A stretch of DNA of 33,587 bases from Leptospiraceae bacterium (GCA_020440915.1 JAGRNE010000008.1:1-33587), one strand, 5' to 3'; positions 15,057 to 24,422 are shown, numbered from the stretch's first letter. The notes: generated from the sequence alone by a model not told the origin. Numbers and translations are program-made.

Positions 15057-16379
15057 ATGATCGCCTCGAATCAAAACATCACTCTGATTGCCGGCATGGC
15101 GATCACTATCTTCGCTGCGGTCCTTCTCTTTACCAGGCCTCCGGCAGAGAGGCGTCCGGGGCTGGAATTTCTGGGACTGCTAATGCTTCTGACTCTGGTG
15201 TACCCGCTACTGCATCCAATATTTCGGGCTCTGGACTGGAAACTGCTTTCTTCATTTATGGGTATTCCGCTGCTTTCCGGTCCAATCTTCTATCTCTACA
15301 TTCGTAGACTTACTGTGGTCAAGACTGCGCTGCCCTGGTGGATTTACGGGTTGTTGGCCATGGTAGTGTTCCTTGCTCTGCTGCCTGCTCTGAGAGGACT
15401 GCTGACCGGCTCCATTCAACCGGCTGCAGCTCCGGTGCCTGTGGAGGGGCTGCCGGCCCCTCGGCAAAACCCTGGCCAGGGGTGGGGATTGCGTCCGCTT
15501 ATCGATATTTCCGTAACACTGAGTTTTTCTGCTCTTATCTTCTTTAGACTGCGAAGGCACAGGCAGGATGTGCAGGAATTCCATTCAGAGCTCAGCGAAT
15601 GGAAGCTACTGGGCTCCGCATACATGGTGCTTGGCGTGTTTCTGGTTACGAATCTATTTCTCGTGGTGCATCGAATCGCCTGGAGGTACATGGAGGTGGA
15701 GCCAGCCTTCAATCGGGAAATCCACGGCTCCGCATTCCTCTTCATGATCTTTGCATTTTCGCTGTTTCTAGTGCGTCAGAGTCCAGTATTTGAGCCGGAA
15801 AGCGATGCCGAAGAAGAGCCGGATTCGGTTCGTCCATCGCCGCAGAACATTTCAAACCTGGGGGATGGGGACATTCCAGACTCCTCCGATGATGAAGAAA
15901 CAGCCCCCGGTTTTTCAACGGATCCGCAGGGAGGGCCGCCTGGGTCCGCGTTGTCCGCTCTATCTACTGCACCTGCCCGCCCAACTCTCAAGGAAGTGAT
16001 ACCCGGGGGAGAAGTCGCCGCCGAGGCAGAACCGGAGCCGGAAGAGCATGAGGTCCAACGACTGAGGTCCGCCATCGAATCTGGCAGGTTGTATCTGGAT
16101 TCCGACCTGACGCTGGATCAGCTGTCTCGCATCCTGGGTCAGAGCCGGCATCGCGTGAGCTACATTCTGAACCGTGGCGTTAATCAGAATTTCTACCGAT
16201 ACGTGAACGGCCTCCGGGTGGAGCATGCAGCACGGCTGCTGCGCGATCCAGCCTATGCGAACTGGCCGGTGCTGCGAATTGCCCTGGAATCTGGCTTCAA
16301 TTCCAAGGCCACGTTCAATCGGCTATTCAAAGAATACAAGGGCCGTACACCCATGGAATGGAGAGAACGAGCAGGCTGA
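15057..16379 (+). CDS. AraC-family regulator with multi-pass membrane N-terminus
   Basis: A 440-residue protein. About six to seven hydrophobic helices occupy residues 8-240 (for example 8-26, 39-57, 66-83, 91-110, 148-163, 182-201 and 222-240). A long acidic, proline-rich linker follows (245-330), then an AraC/XylS DNA-binding domain (about 335-440). The C-terminus has both helix-turn-helix units, the first around LTLDQLSRILGQSRHRVSYILN and the second in RIALESGFNSKATFNRLFKEYKGRTPMEWRE, the usual family ending. Leptospirales carry many such membrane AraC proteins, thought to sense an extracytoplasmic signal and regulate genes directly. GAGGT precedes the ATG. Placement 19 bp after SCO1 suggests it controls this operon (inference). 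Confidence 0.85.
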   Translation: MIASNQNITLIAGMAITIFAAVLLFTRPPAERRPGLEFLGLLMLLTLVYPLLHPIFRALDWKLLSSFMGIPLLSGPIFYLYIRRLTVVKTALPWWIYGLLAMVVFLALLPALRGLLTGSIQPAAAPVPVEGLPAPRQNPGQGWGLRPLIDISVTLSFSALIFFRLRRHRQDVQEFHSELSEWKLLGSAYMVLGVFLVTNLFLVVHRIAWRYMEVEPAFNREIHGSAFLFMIFAFSLFLVRQSPVFEPESDAEEEPDSVRPSPQNISNLGDGDIPDSSDDEETAPGFSTDPQGGPPGSALSALSTAPARPTLKEVIPGGEVAAEAEPEPEEHEVQRLRSAIESGRLYLDSDLTLDQLSRILGQSRHRVSYILNRGVNQNFYRYVNGLRVEHAARLLRDPAYANWPVLRIALESGFNSKATFNRLFKEYKGRTPMEWRERAG

Positions 16380-16408
16380 ATTCTTCACTTCTCTGCCACC
16401 GAAATGTA

Positions 16409-17455
16409 ATGAATATACTGACCTTCTGGACTATGTCCGCAAGTTTCTTGTTGCAGATGCTTTCCGGTCGATTCCGGCCCCATGACCGTTCTGAATCGCT
16501 ATTGCGAACTCCGGAAGGGTCCATCCGCATCGATGTCTACGAGCCCACCGAAAGGCCTCAGGGCGTCATCCTGACAGTGAACGGCCTGGCCCCGCTGGGA
16601 AATCGGGACCCTCGCTTCGAACGAGTGAATCGTGCAATGGCTGGCTGCGGATTCAGGGTCATTTCTCCGTTTATGGACGATCTTTGTAGCTACAAGATCG
16701 GAGTTCAAAACATCCGTCAGGTACGCGCTTTTATCGAAGCGGTGCAGAAGGACAGAACGCTCGCGCCCCGGGGCAGAGTAAGCATCTTTGCCCCATCGTT
16801 TGCCGGCAGTCTGAGTATGATCGCTGCGGCCGATCCGGCGGTTAGTTCCGGAGTGGATGCAATTTGCGCTCTGGGTTCTTTTGCCAGCGCTCCTGCAGTT
16901 ATCGAAAAACTCTTCGTCGAGCATGATGTGGACGAGTACGGTCGGCTGATCCTGCTTCTAAACTATTTACATCTGTCCATCGGCCAGAATGCCGAAGTGG
17001 AGCAGGCCCTTCGTCTGGCCATTGAAGATAGCTATTTTCATTATCGCGAACCCATGCTTCCGGACTACCTGGAATTGATGGAACCTTCGAACCGCATTGT
17101 ATTCGAAAGCCTGCGAAAGTCCGTGGCGGCCAGAAACTTTCACTGGAAGATTATTGAGCGTCGTGGACAGCAGAAAGGCCAGTCGGTGGAAGACCTGAGC
17201 CTGTTGCGCGATTCTGTGCCGGGTGGCCTGAAAGCCGCAGTAAGCCTCATCCATGGAAAACAGGATTCGGTGGTACCCTCCAGCGAATCCAGAAAGCTCT
17301 ACGAATACCTCAAGAAGGCAGGAAAGAAAGTGCGCCTGACCATCACCCCTCTACTTTCTCATGGCGATCAGAAGAGCCCCGTGTGGAATTTGCACCACTT
17401 ACCCGGTTTGATCGCCGGCTTCGGATTCTTTTTTCGTCATGCTCGCCAGGTCTGA
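16409..17455 (+). CDS. alpha/beta hydrolase-fold protein
   Basis: About 348 residues with an alpha/beta hydrolase fold. The nucleophile elbow reads FAPSFAG (Ser about 131), an A-x-S-x-A/G variant of GxSxG. The acid is likely the Asp in IHGKQDSVVP, and the His is in LLSHGDQK. The oxyanion region TVNGLAPLG lies near residue 55. The N-terminus has a hydrophobic stretch (NILTFWTMSASFLLQML), perhaps an anchor rather than a cleaved signal. Substrate unknown; an acyl or ester hydrolase is the safest description. I chose ATG 16409; a frame extension to 16358 would overlap the AraC stop. It is the last gene of the + operon, and its stop is only 6 bp from the stop of the convergent channel gene. Confidence 0.75.
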   Translation: MNILTFWTMSASFLLQMLSGRFRPHDRSESLLRTPEGSIRIDVYEPTERPQGVILTVNGLAPLGNRDPRFERVNRAMAGCGFRVISPFMDDLCSYKIGVQNIRQVRAFIEAVQKDRTLAPRGRVSIFAPSFAGSLSMIAAADPAVSSGVDAICALGSFASAPAVIEKLFVEHDVDEYGRLILLLNYLHLSIGQNAEVEQALRLAIEDSYFHYREPMLPDYLELMEPSNRIVFESLRKSVAARNFHWKIIERRGQQKGQSVEDLSLLRDSVPGGLKAAVSLIHGKQDSVVPSSESRKLYEYLKKAGKKVRLTITPLLSHGDQKSPVWNLHHLPGLIAGFGFFFRHARQV

Positions 17456-17462
17456 CCCTGGC
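17445..17462. other. small hairpin at a convergent gene junction
   Basis: GCCAGG-TCTGAC-CCTGGC spans the hydrolase stop codon and the last base of the channel gene. Neither strand has a following T-run, so it is a poor intrinsic terminator for either gene. It matters because the two stops are only 6 bp apart. Confidence 0.5.
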
Positions 17463-18346
17463 TAGATTCCCGTGCCATTATCGTTGTTTTCGCCCTGAAT
17501 CCTTTCCAGCGCATGACCACAAGACTTGCAGTACTGTGCATCGTTATCATGGCCTTCTTTTGAGCAGGCCGGGCAGCTAATGGATTGCCTGCCTGCATTC
17601 TGAGCCTGGGCAAGTTCCACAGAAACAATTCCGGTGGGCACAGCCAGAATAGCATAGCCCAGAATCATGATGATACTGGCAATAGTCTGTCCCAGAGGTG
17701 TGGTAGGGGAGATATCGCCGTAGCCAACCGTAGTCATGGTAACGATAGCCCAGTAAATGCTTCGCGGTATGCTGGTAAAGCCAGAGGCTTCCCCTTCAAT
17801 GAGGTACAGGATGGTTCCGGAAATAATGGCCGCATTGATGATAGTAATCAGAAAAACGATGATTTTGGGCATACTGGAGCGAATAGCATTGTATAGCAGG
17901 TTCGCCTCGCCCATGAAGCGAAAGAGCTTCAGAATGCGAAAGATTCGAAGAAGGCGGAAGCCTCGGATAACAATCAGATAATGTGACCCTGCAAAGAATA
18001 GCGCCAGATAAGTGGGCAACAGCGCAAGCAGATCTACAATGCCAAAAAAACTCAGAACATAATGCCGGGGATGCCTCAGGGCCAGGATGCGGGCCACGTA
18101 CTCAATAGTGAATACAACCGTCAGTCCCCATTCTGTGATTCGTGTGGCGGTATAGATCCATTGCGGTAGATCGCTAACGCTTTCGATACTGACCACTACG
18201 ATGCTGGTCAGAATCATTCCTATCAGGGCCAGGTCAAAGGCTCTGCCTGTAGCGGTATCTGATAGAAAGATTATCTCGTAGAGTTTCTTTCTCCATTTAG
18301 ACTGATGCGATTCGTCAATCGTGCTGGCCTTTGATGACTTGGACAT
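17462..18346 (-). CDS. voltage-gated K+ channel with C-terminal zinc ribbon
   Basis: A 294-residue six-helix potassium channel subunit. S1 to S3 are near residues 37-56, 72-90 and 98-118. The S4 sensor (about 123-145) has regular basic residues, VIRGFRLLRIFRILKLFRF. S5 is about 160-182, the selectivity filter is TVGYGD (206-211), and S6 is 217-245. Four such subunits form the pore in the inner membrane. After S6 the chain has no cNMP-binding or RCK domain. It carries a short zinc-ribbon tail with CPAC (Cys258, Cys261) and CKSC (Cys273, Cys276), a less usual appendage that might sense zinc or redox state or mediate assembly (inference). It is on the minus strand, so its mRNA is complementary to any read-through from the hydrolase gene. 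Confidence 0.9.
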   Translation of the reverse strand: MSKSSKASTIDESHQSKWRKKLYEIIFLSDTATGRAFDLALIGMILTSIVVVSIESVSDLPQWIYTATRITEWGLTVVFTIEYVARILALRHPRHYVLSFFGIVDLLALLPTYLALFFAGSHYLIVIRGFRLLRIFRILKLFRFMGEANLLYNAIRSSMPKIIVFLITIINAAIISGTILYLIEGEASGFTSIPRSIYWAIVTMTTVGYGDISPTTPLGQTIASIIMILGYAILAVPTGIVSVELAQAQNAGRQSISCPACSKEGHDNDAQYCKSCGHALERIQGENNDNGTGI

Positions 18347-18393
18347 GTATTACTTATCTGTTTCTTAATGGAGAGATCGGACCGAAGCGCAGC

Positions 18394-18420
18394 GCCCGGA
18401 ATTTCATCCGGGGCTTTTTT
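18394..18420 (+). terminator. rho-independent terminator on the + strand
   Basis: GCCCGGA (18394-18400) pairs with TCCGGGGC (18407-18414, one bulged base), followed at once by six T (18415-18420). It reads on the + strand, yet both flanking genes are on the minus strand. The natural transcript it would end is the + operon finishing at 17455, or an antisense RNA. Confidence 0.7.
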
Positions 18421-18434
18421 GCCTCATGAGGCAA
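18419..18434. promoter_or_regulatory. perfect 16-bp palindrome, candidate operator
   Basis: TTGCCTCATGAGGCAA is self-complementary over all 16 bases. It lies 72 bp upstream of the K+ channel start and 19 bp after the end of the lipoprotein gene. With no loop it is a poor RNA hairpin but a good dimeric repressor site. Confidence 0.5.
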
Positions 18435-18453
18435 CGATTCGGATCAGCGGCCC

Positions 18454-19029
18454 TCAGCGATTTTTTTCGTCGTACATCCTGAGGGCCCGGCTCGCTTCTG
18501 CGACGTCCACACCGTTTAGCACGTATTCGGAAGCGGGAGCCGAGGACCTTACTATGGCTCCATCTTCAAAAGTAATGCGATAGCCGGTAAATCTTGTTTC
18601 TTTCCATCCTGGTAGCGCTTCGCTTTGCATTTCCGCTTCTCCCCAGGAGCCCGGCTTTATGGTGCCTTCCTGCTCCGAGATAACCAGGTTTTCTTCCAGC
18701 GCCCCTTTGCCGGCAGAAAGGGAATTGGGAATTTTTTGCCCGCTATCATCCAGAGCAAAAAAGAATACCTCTACTTTCTTTATTGTGCGATTGGAAATGT
18801 TTAGGACAGAAAAGCGACGCAGACCGTCCGTTTCCTCTTCGCTCAGAATTGCAATGCTATGATTCTTCAGTCTTGCATGTGCCAGAAAAATGGCTACCTC
18901 ACCCGCCTTCTCCGAGGGAGTGGAGATTTCGCCGGTTTCGGTTCCCGAATTCAGGAAGGGAAAGTACTGACAGCTCACGGACAGTAGAAGAATACCCGAA
19001 ATATGCGCGAAGCGAAACATGCGGTTCAT
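18454..19029 (-). CDS. lipoprotein of unknown function
   Basis: A 191-residue lipoprotein when started at ATG 19029: the signal MNRMFRFAHISGILLLSVSC has a lipobox ending at Cys20. The frame extends 13 codons upstream, but those residues would spoil the signal peptide. The mature part is beta-rich. Residues about 55-130 look like an Ig- or FxLYD-like fold (FSVLNISNRTIKKVEVFFFALDDSG) as in small periplasmic interaction proteins. Its C-terminal half continues the same style (YRITFEDGAIV). I do not assign a function. It sits downstream of pgk on the same strand, with a 126-bp gap, and precedes the channel gene by 107 bp. Confidence 0.65.
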   Translation of the reverse strand: MNRMFRFAHISGILLLSVSCQYFPFLNSGTETGEISTPSEKAGEVAIFLAHARLKNHSIAILSEEETDGLRRFSVLNISNRTIKKVEVFFFALDDSGQKIPNSLSAGKGALEENLVISEQEGTIKPGSWGEAEMQSEALPGWKETRFTGYRITFEDGAIVRSSAPASEYVLNGVDVAEASRALRMYDEKNR

Positions 19030-19113
19030 GCTTGCATGCATGAGGCTTGCTGGAGCTCTGTAAACCATTTTATGCGATTTGCCGCACCCTCCAGGACTGG
19101 AGCCCGGGATAAA

Positions 19114-19131
19114 GGGTGGCTCCAGCCACTT
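19114..19131 (-). terminator. weak terminator candidate after pgk
   Basis: On the minus strand GTGGC-TGGA-GCCAC (19116-19129) is followed by CCTTTAT, too few T for a strong terminator. The neighbouring bases also hold a CTCCAG/CTGGAG palindrome. Confidence 0.3.
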
Positions 19132-19155
19132 CAGGGACGTGGTCGACCGTCACCG

Positions 19156-20379
19156 TTACTTCTCGTCCAGGGCTGCAACTCCAGGAAGGGTCTTTCCTTC
19201 CAGCAGCTCCAGGGAGGCTCCTCCGCCGGTGGATACATGGGAAACCTTATCTTCAAGATTTGCTTTTTCAATGGCAGCAGCAGAATCGCCTCCTCCAATA
19301 ATTGTGGTGGCGCCGCTTTCTGTGGCTCGTGCCAGAGCGCCGGCCACCGCAAAGGTTCCCACGGCGGTTTCGTCGATCTCAAAAACTCCCATGGGACCGT
19401 TCCAGATGATGGTTTTGCACGGAGAAAGGATCTGCGCAAAGGTTTCGATGGTTTTGGGGCCAATGTCCAGTCCAATGCCGTCTGCAGGCATATCGGTAAT
19501 CTGGATGGTGTCCAGTTTTCCTACAGTCATGTTCTCCGGATCGAACTGCTTGCTGATGACACAGTCTACAGGAAGCACAAGCTTTTCCCCGGCTTTTTCC
19601 AGAAGCTTTTTGGCCAGCTCCACTTTGTCTGCTTCCACCAGGGACTTTCCGGTTTCCATGCCTTTTGCCTTGTAGAAGGTGAACATCATGGCGCCGCCAA
19701 TCAGCAGACGATCCACCAGCGGTAGAAGATTGTCGATTACGTCGATTTTTCCCGAGATCTTGGCGCCTCCAATAATGGCAGCGTAGGGCCTGGCCGGATC
19801 GGTGATGGCGCCTCCCAGGTATACCAGTTCGTCGCGCAGAAGATAGCCGCAAACCGCCGGGCGAAGATGGTCGGTAATTCCTGCCGTGGAGCTATGAGCG
19901 CGGTGGGCTGTTCCAAAGGCATCGTTCACATAGACTTCGCCCAGTTTGGCCAGCGCTTTTGCTAACTCAGGATCGTTCTTCTCTTCGCCTGCATGAAATC
20001 GCACATTTTCCAGAAGAAGAATCTCTCCATTCTTCAGATCGCCAGCCATCTTTTCTGCATCGGCGCCAATGCTTTCCTTGCAGAAGTGAACATCGATGTC
20101 TTTGCCCAGCTCCTGCTTGAGCAGTCTCTGAAGCGCTTCGCGCACAGGTTCCAGGGAATACTCGGCCTTTACCTGTCCTTTGGGTCGGCCCAGGTGACTC
20201 ATGAGAATAATCTTCGCATCATGATCCAGAAGATACTTGAGCGTGGGTATGGTGGCGCGTAACCTCTTATCGTTGGTAACCTTTCCGTTTTTTACGGGAA
20301 CATTGAAGTCCACGCGCACCAGGGTTCGTTTTCCTTTTACGTCCACGTCTTCGATGGTTTTTCTTGCAAAGCCTGCCAT
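19156..20379 (-). CDS. pgk: phosphoglycerate kinase
   Basis: A 407-residue cytoplasmic enzyme that transfers the acyl phosphate of 1,3-bisphosphoglycerate to ADP. Diagnostic blocks are all present: RVDFNVP (about 22-28), LMSHLGRPKG (about 59-68), ENVRFHAGEEKND, VNDAFGTAHRAHSST, IIGGAKISGKIDVI, NGPMGVFE and GGGDSAAA with STGGGASLELLEGK at the C-terminus. Length is typical (about 390-420). It starts 108 bp after gap on the same strand, and a hairpin with a T-rich tail lies between them, so expression may be partly uncoupled. AGAGGAAACAG precedes the ATG. Confidence 0.97.
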   Translation of the reverse strand: MAGFARKTIEDVDVKGKRTLVRVDFNVPVKNGKVTNDKRLRATIPTLKYLLDHDAKIILMSHLGRPKGQVKAEYSLEPVREALQRLLKQELGKDIDVHFCKESIGADAEKMAGDLKNGEILLLENVRFHAGEEKNDPELAKALAKLGEVYVNDAFGTAHRAHSSTAGITDHLRPAVCGYLLRDELVYLGGAITDPARPYAAIIGGAKISGKIDVIDNLLPLVDRLLIGGAMMFTFYKAKGMETGKSLVEADKVELAKKLLEKAGEKLVLPVDCVISKQFDPENMTVGKLDTIQITDMPADGIGLDIGPKTIETFAQILSPCKTIIWNGPMGVFEIDETAVGTFAVAGALARATESGATTIIGGGDSAAAIEKANLEDKVSHVSTGGGASLELLEGKTLPGVAALDEK

Positions 20380-20420
20380 AGTTCTGTTTCCTCTTCTACT
20401 GGATTCTATTCTACATCTAC

Positions 20421-20451
20421 CTAAAAGAAAAGCCCGGAGTAAACCCCGGGC
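20421..20451 (-). terminator. terminator-like hairpin between gap and pgk
   Basis: Minus strand: arms at 20444-20451 and 20432-20439 (8 positions, one mismatch) around a 4-base loop, followed by TTTTCTTTTA. It lies just after the gap stop and is the best-formed terminator in this block, perhaps partial, so that pgk gets part of the transcript. Confidence 0.65.
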
Positions 20452-20487
20452 CTTTCCCTGCTCCGGATTCTTCCGGGCAAATTGTCA

Positions 20488-21494
<1,007 letters not shown>

Positions 21495-21530
21495 AGATTT
21501 GCCTCTTCGCAGATACCATCCATGGTTCCG

Positions 21531-21569
21531 GGAAGGGCCTTTGCGGCCTTTTGGCCACCGCAAACTTCC
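21531..21569 (-). promoter_or_regulatory. hairpin in the gap leader
   Basis: TTTGCGG (21540-21546) pairs with CCGCAAA (21558-21564) around a loop that itself holds GGCC-TTTT-GGCC. Outer bases GGAAG (21531-21535) pair with CTTCC (21565-21569) across a 4-base bulge. There is no T-run on either strand. It lies 47 bp upstream of the gap start, in the 190-bp uspA-gap gap. Confidence 0.55.
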
Positions 21570-21631
21570 TGTTTGCTTCTTCCTGTTTCAGGAATGCCAG
21601 ATTCTATGCGAACGATGCCTCGAATTTCAGT

Positions 21632-21660
21632 ATTGTACCTTTTCTGGTCCTATTTCGAAA
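21632..21660 (-). promoter_or_regulatory. possible gap promoter
   Basis: On the minus strand TACAAT (21632-21637, 5 of 6 to TATAAT) with TTTCGA (21655-21660) 17 bp upstream as a weak -35. It would give a leader of about 140 nt including the hairpin at 21531-21569. Confidence 0.3.
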
Positions 21661-21672
21661 TCGATGCCCGGA

Positions 21673-22104
21673 TTAGCGAACCACGGTTACGCTACAGGGA
21701 GCATGATGCACCACTCGGTCGGAGACGGATCCCAGAAGAAACCGACCCAGCACTCCCAGGCCCCGGCTTCCAATCATGATCAGGTCAAAGTTGCCTTCTT
21801 CAGCTACTTTGCAGATGGTTTCCGCCGCATAGCCTTCTTCGATCTTTCGTTCCCACTTCACCGACGTATTGTCCAGAGGAGTGTGAATCTTTTCGAATCG
21901 CTGCTCGGCTACCCACTGTACGCGATTGGCTCCGGCCGGGGCAGCTTCGTAGTACCCTGGCAGAGGTCCGAATTCCTCGATTACCTCCAGCACGGTCACG
22001 CTTGCGCCGGCCGCTTCGGCCATGGCCAGAGCCATCTCCAGAGCTTTTCGGGATGTATCGGAACCGTCTACGGGTATGAGGATTTTTTGGATAAAGCGTT
22101 TCAT
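21673..22104 (-). CDS. universal stress protein, UspA family
   Basis: A 143-residue single-domain UspA protein. It begins with [12 protein letters not shown], where the Asp contacts nucleotide in ATP-binding members. The G-x2-G-x9-G-S signature is complete in [17 protein letters not shown] (about 112-128), so it should be of the ATP-binding type. It ends in [10 protein letters not shown], the typical closing strand. UspA proteins bind ATP and adjust growth or metabolism under stress; the exact target is not predictable. It precedes gap by 189 bp on the same strand and faces a small membrane protein gene divergently. Confidence 0.92.
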   Translation of the reverse strand: MKRFIQKILIPVDGSDTSRKALEMALAMAEAAGASVTVLEVIEEFGPLPGYYEAAPAGANRVQWVAEQRFEKIHTPLDNTSVKWERKIEEGYAAETICKVAEEGNFDLIMIGSRGLGVLGRFLLGSVSDRVVHHAPCSVTVVR

Positions 22105-22177
22105 GGTAGGCCCCCACTTTGCAGACTCCGTTTCTGTAGAAAAGTAGAAATTGAAATCGGATTTCGCTTTCGGATGA

Positions 22178-22606
22178 TTGTTACGGACACATTTTGCCCG
22201 TGTGAAGACCAGTTGGACGGCGCTCTACATTGCAGGGCTCATACTTACCGAAGCGCTGGTAATGGCCTGCTATCTGTTTTCCCTGGCTCGCCCGGATGCT
22301 CCGGGGTACTGGTTCTTTCAGCTTCTGGGGCTGTACGTAGCCATACCTGCAATACTGGGGCTGGGGTTGGGATTTCGAAAGGCCCGAAAGGACAGTCTGC
22401 GCGATGTGATGTCCCATACGTTGCCGGCCGGATTACTGGCAGGCATTCCTGGCTTTTTGCTGTACTCGCTTTTTCCGGGCTTTCCCCGGAATCTTGACCT
22501 GGCCTTCACCATCTGGGCGCTGGTATTTCTGGGATCCTTTTGCCTGTTCCTCTTGAGTCGACAATTGTATAGAAGCTTCCAGTCCCGGCAGCAAGAGCGA
22601 AAATAA
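22178..22606 (+). CDS. small four-helix membrane protein, unknown
   Basis: About 142 residues from TTG 22178 (or 134 from GTG 22202; no ATG is available). Four hydrophobic segments are visible, roughly residues 13-33, 43-63, 85-105 and 115-135, with basic residues in the loops ([10 protein letters not shown]), which suggests an inner-membrane protein with cytoplasmic ends. No family recognised. It ends 3 bp before the first possible start of the 2OG oxygenase gene, so the two are likely co-transcribed. No clear ribosome site, so confidence is moderate. Confidence 0.5.
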   Translation: MLRTHFARVKTSWTALYIAGLILTEALVMACYLFSLARPDAPGYWFFQLLGLYVAIPAILGLGLGFRKARKDSLRDVMSHTLPAGLLAGIPGFLLYSLFPGFPRNLDLAFTIWALVFLGSFCLFLLSRQLYRSFQSRQQERK

Positions 22607-22609
22607 TAA

Positions 22610-23299
22610 TTGTTTACTCCTACTGCGCTTCTCGGGGTTGCTTCCTCTGTGGTAGCAGTATCGGACTGGACCGGCCATTTTGCCGAACTGGAAGGCAGAG
22701 GATACTTTATTCTCGAAGATGTTCTTACTGCGTCCCAATGCGAAAAACTGATTCAGGACTTTGACAAACGCCGAGAAATGGGAGAGTTTCAGGATGCGGG
22801 CATTGGAAGCTCAGCCGAGGTCCAGGAGAAGATCCGCCGAAGCGAATTGGTCTGGCTGGATCATAAAAACCCTCCCTCTGCTGCAGAGCCAGCCCTCTCC
22901 CTGGTAGAGGATTTACGGCAGGCATTGAATCGACGCTTTTTTCTGGGCCTGAATGATCAAGAATGCTTCTACTCTGTCTATCGACCTGGAAGCTACTATC
23001 GAAGGCATGTGGACAATTTCAAAGGTCGCAACAGCCGCATTGTTACGTTTATCCTATATTTGAATCAGCGCTGGGAGCGATCCCGGGGCGGGGAACTACG
23101 CATCTACTGGACTGCAGACAAAATTCCTGGTAGGCCTGCAGAAAAGAAGGCAGATCAGCGGCTGAATCTACAGGAGTGTTTTCTGGATGTGGAGCCGTTG
23201 GCTGGTCGCATGGTGGTGTTCTATGCTCCGGAACTGGAGCATGAAGTGCTGCCCTGTCATGCGGATCGGTACTGCATTACTGGCTGGCTGCGCCGTTAG
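22610..23299 (+). CDS. 2-oxoglutarate/Fe(II)-dependent oxygenase (prolyl-hydroxylase-like)
   Basis: About 229 residues. The double-stranded beta-helix core shows the full iron and 2OG triad: His133 and Asp135 in RRHVDNF, distal His211 in LEHEVLP, and Arg220 in DRYCITGWLRR to bind 2-oxoglutarate. A YSVYRPGSYYRRHVDN block precedes the HxD, as in prolyl 4-hydroxylase-type proteins. It hydroxylates a protein or small molecule in the cytoplasm; the substrate is unknown. Start is uncertain: TTG 22610 directly after the upstream stop, TTG 22637 or GTG 22649. The first is used here to show the complete frame. Confidence 0.8.
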   Translation: MFTPTALLGVASSVVAVSDWTGHFAELEGRGYFILEDVLTASQCEKLIQDFDKRREMGEFQDAGIGSSAEVQEKIRRSELVWLDHKNPPSAAEPALSLVEDLRQALNRRFFLGLNDQECFYSVYRPGSYYRRHVDNFKGRNSRIVTFILYLNQRWERSRGGELRIYWTADKIPGRPAEKKADQRLNLQECFLDVEPLAGRMVVFYAPELEHEVLPCHADRYCITGWLRR

Positions 23300-23417
23300 G
23301 GCAGATACAATCGCTCAAGAAGGCAAAGTAAAGAGGATCAATTCTTATGATACGCCCCCGATCCCGGGTAGCACAGGCCCATAACTATGACTCCAGATAA
23401 TGCGGGTTGCCGGGGTT

Positions 23418-24422
23418 TCAAATGCTTCCATGGTCGCGGTTACCCGGAGCCGGTAGCAATTCCAACACTCTACAATCGTCCTGCAATGTCTGAGGAATGT
23501 CCCGCACCGAAGGGATGCTAACTTCCAGCAAAGGATAGCGAGCATTTAGCTGTCCTACAATGTCTGCCGCCTCGTCCGGCGAAAGCGCCCGGGTCTCATC
23601 GCTTGCATCCATTCTGGCAGCGAAGTCCATTTCCCCCGGCCGCTGAACATAGTACAGGCTCTTGCCTCGGAATACTTCGGTCTGCCACAGGTTGTGTAGA
23701 AATTGCTCCGCGCTAATTTTGCGAGGCCAGACGGATTGATCCTCCTCGGCATCCAGGAAATCGAAAAAGTACACTGCATTGTTTTGAGAAAGAGTAAATG
23801 CTGAGATGGAGTAATGGACGATGTCGAATCGTTCTCCGAGAAAAACCAGGCAGCGACTCATTAGCTTTTTATAGAAGAACTCGGATAGATGGGATGGCTT
23901 GCCTGCTTTTTCGCGTACTTCCTGGAGTATGGCGGCCATATTCTCATGGGCCGCGGCCTTGCGAATAATGAATCTTCTTCGCTTCATCCCTATGGCCAGT
24001 CCCGTGGTTTCAATCATGCCTACAATTCCCCGCATCGCCAGGGCATAGGGAATGGCCTCGATCCAGAAGATCTTCCTGTATTCCAGTATATCTATGCGAA
24101 CCACTCCTTCCAGGGCCATCAGGATGGTGGTTGGCTCCAGAAGGTAAACGACACCGATAACCAGAGCATACATGGCAAACAGGATGGCGGGATCAATGAC
24201 GCGAAAGCGATGGCCAGGATTTCTTGACCCGATGGCCGGAACCAATCCGGCAAGTACCGATGCTACAAAGAAGAGGGCCACCTGGCCTCCGGGAGTAATG
24301 GGCCGGAACAGAGGCAGCGCAAATACGGCCAGAGGAAGTAGCAATCCCAGCAGGAAATACAGTGATCTCACGATTACATATATGAAGAAATGCTGACTCC
24401 GGTCATCCATTTTGTGTTCCAT
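23418..24422 (-). CDS. membrane protein with soluble C-terminal domain, unknown
   Basis: A 334-residue protein with about three to four N-terminal membrane segments (about 12-37, 45-63, 78-96 and a weaker one near 120-145). A soluble domain follows of about 180 residues that probably lies in the cytoplasm, because the connecting loop is basic (KRRRFIIRK). The soluble domain has no motif I recognise; its Asp/Glu content is high toward the end. It is divergent from the exported-protein gene with a 67-bp gap, in which both promoters must lie. ATG 24410 is an alternative start 4 codons in. Confidence 0.6.
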   Translation of the reverse strand: MEHKMDDRSQHFFIYVIVRSLYFLLGLLLPLAVFALPLFRPITPGGQVALFFVASVLAGLVPAIGSRNPGHRFRVIDPAILFAMYALVIGVVYLLEPTTILMALEGVVRIDILEYRKIFWIEAIPYALAMRGIVGMIETTGLAIGMKRRRFIIRKAAAHENMAAILQEVREKAGKPSHLSEFFYKKLMSRCLVFLGERFDIVHYSISAFTLSQNNAVYFFDFLDAEEDQSVWPRKISAEQFLHNLWQTEVFRGKSLYYVQRPGEMDFAARMDASDETRALSPDEAADIVGQLNARYPLLEVSIPSVRDIPQTLQDDCRVLELLPAPGNRDHGSI

